Made by a program: the position numbers and the translations under genes. A stretch of DNA of 64,000 nucleotides, taken from NCBI GenBank assembly GCA_020635815.1, contig JACJZB010000001.1:654674-718673 (forward strand), given 5' to 3'. The notes below the pieces were generated by a model that did not search any database, was not told the origin of the DNA, and saw nothing but the letters and a program-made list of their open reading frames with translations. Source of the DNA: Flavobacteriales bacterium. Its GTDB lineage: Bacteria > Bacteroidota > Bacteroidia > Flavobacteriales_E > Vicingaceae. Below, piece by piece: positions 63,277 to 64,000 of this stretch (position 1 is the stretch's first letter; every line of letters begins with the position of its first letter).

Positions 63277-63291
63277 TTGTAACGATTACAA
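63277..63291 (-). promoter_or_regulatory. putative PerR/Fur-type operator
   Basis: TTGTAACGATTACAA, a 6-3-6 palindrome that also reads as a 7-1-7 Fur-family box with one mismatch. It overlaps the end of the -7 box and covers the expected start of the perR-ahpC transcript, so a bound repressor would block initiation. Confidence 0.72.
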
Positions 63292-63319
63292 ATTTAGTAA
63301 GAATACATTAATTGAACAA
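63289..63319 (-). promoter_or_regulatory. promoter of the perR-ahpC operon
   Basis: On the minus strand TTG (63319-63317) and TAAATTTG (63296-63289) are separated by 20 nt, an excellent match to the Bacteroidota promoter. The start point would be near 63282, 24 nt before the perR ATG. Confidence 0.8.
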
Positions 63320-63375
63320 GTTTAAATGATAAAATATTATAAAAGATTTTTATGAAAAATTAATCTTTCAAAAAG

Positions 63376-64000
63376 CTATTCAACATTATTTACTTCCTCA
63401 TCAAATTCTTGCTTTCTTTCACGTTTTGCTTTTGAGAGTATAAAAGGCCTGATAATTAACCGAATTCCTTTGTCAGAAGTAAAATAATTTTTAATCCAGT
63501 TAATGGTCGCAATCATTTTATTACGAAAGCCAATTAATGAAATTAAATGTACAAACATCCAGACAATCCACGCAAAGAAGCCACCAAATTGAGATTTTCC
63601 TATTTCAACCACCGCTTTATTTTTACCTATAGTAGCCATTGACCCTTTATGTTTATATTTAAAAGGAACTAAGTTTTCGTTATTTAATTTCCGATGTATA
63701 TTTTTTGCTAAAAGTTGACCTTGCTGCATTGCAACAGGAGCAACCATTGGGTGTCCTTTTGGATTATTCTCAGTTTCTATACAGGCTACATCGCCAATGG
63801 CAAAAATATTATCATAACCTTTTACACAATTATATTCATCAACTATAATTCTGTTTCCTTTGTTAATACAATCTTTTAAACCATGAATAGGGGATCCCTC
63901 AACACCTGCAGTCCAAATAAGGGTTTTTGCAACATAATCTTCTTTATCGGTTTGAATATAATCACCAAAAAAATCAAGAACCCTAGTGTTAAGAACTACT
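63376..64000 (-). CDS. ndh: type II NADH dehydrogenase (NDH-2), truncated at window edge
   Basis: The stop codon is at 63376 and the frame is open to base 64000 without a start, giving ~208 C-terminal residues. Visible are ACT/LIWTAGVEGSPIHGL (the nucleotide-domain end), YDNIFAIGDVACIE (FAD pyrophosphate Gly-Asp motif) and HPMVAPVAMQQGQLLAKNI, all standard in NDH-2. A C-terminal ~40-residue helix with FFAWIVWMFVHLISLIGF attaches it to the membrane. NDH-2 oxidises NADH and passes electrons to menaquinone without pumping. An apparent short start at 63747 is an internal Met of the larger frame. Confidence 0.93.
   Translation of the reverse strand, partial: VVLNTRVLDFFGDYIQTDKEDYVAKTLIWTAGVEGSPIHGLKDCINKGNRIIVDEYNCVKGYDNIFAIGDVACIETENNPKGHPMVAPVAMQQGQLLAKNIHRKLNNENLVPFKYKHKGSMATIGKNKAVVEIGKSQFGGFFAWIVWMFVHLISLIGFRNKMIATINWIKNYFTSDKGIRLIIRPFILSKAKRERKQEFDEEVNNVE

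Noticed and set aside
63376..63747. A complete 123-residue protein starting at 63747
   Set aside because: The frame continues without a stop to base 64000 with clear NDH-2 sequence, so the Met is internal.

Overview
The window is AT-rich, tightly packed DNA from a member of the Bacteroidota, most likely a marine-type Flavobacteriales relative. This rests on the gene families present (Y_Y_Y/propeller sensor kinase, PD40-OmpA protein, TolB/Omp85-like secreted protein, fused E1 alpha-beta 2-oxoacid dehydrogenase, THX with a Lys/Ala/Pro tail). It also rests on the absence of Shine-Dalgarno sites and on repeated TAnnTTTG -7 boxes of the Bacteroidota sigma factor. No 16S, IS transposase, CRISPR array or phage gene is visible, so the genus is not determined.

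Layout. 0-7 kb: a truncated gene at the left edge, a DUF2235 hydrolase, an ABC exporter pair, a DUF3124 lipoprotein, a YitT membrane protein, an M28 peptidase, a TRIC-type channel and a DUF1569 protein. 7.2-7.9 kb: a gene-free block of hairpin repeats with a ~197 bp direct repeat. 7.9-10.6 kb: two related membrane proteins and a small membrane-protein gene bounded by copies of a 44 bp junction sequence. 10.6-17.3 kb: a compact minus-strand locus (LysM pseudo-lytic transglycosylase, two SGNH proteins, HAD phosphatase, MBOAT) that looks like a cell-wall O-acetylation system. 17.4-23.7 kb: hybrid sensor kinase, SUI1/YciH, YegS-like lipid kinase, LtaS-like sulfatase-fold transferase and a 45-residue FeoB-associated type protein too short for most gene calls. 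23.7-26.6 kb: E1 dehydrogenase whose 3' tail is tandemly duplicated, then an orphan Cys-rich ORF and a cluster of hairpins. 26.6-39.4 kb: patatin-like membrane lipase, an unusual ABCG exporter, secreted/lipoprotein unknowns, an SSS symporter, a DUF58 protein, tRNA-Asp with promoter and terminator, and an OmpA-PD40 protein. 39.5-44.3 kb: enoyl-CoA hydratase, VOC protein, PaaZ and MFS transporter, separated by G/C-rich palindromes. 44.4-54 kb: RecX, then a tripartite RND efflux operon followed by small stress-type genes and an NhaD antiporter. 54-59.9 kb: a membrane protein with a terminator-like hairpin inside its coding region, an MBL hydrolase, a TolB/Omp85-like protein and an M20 amidohydrolase. 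59.9-61.5 kb: THX and a three-gene cluster of small membrane proteins, one of which is a chimera with a Cys-rich, phospholipase-A2-like tail. 61.5-64 kb: Mn-type SOD, a perR-ahpC operon with a palindromic operator on its promoter, and a truncated type II NADH dehydrogenase.

Genes that appear to work together: the O-acetylation locus (10.6-17.3 kb), the RND efflux operon (45.4-51.2 kb), the perR-ahpC-sod oxidative stress group, and the ABC pair at 1.4-3.1 kb. The most unusual items are the chimeric Cys-rich small protein at 60.3 kb, the lytic transglycosylase-like protein whose catalytic Glu is replaced by Cys, and two places where the end of a gene has been duplicated beside a small unknown gene.
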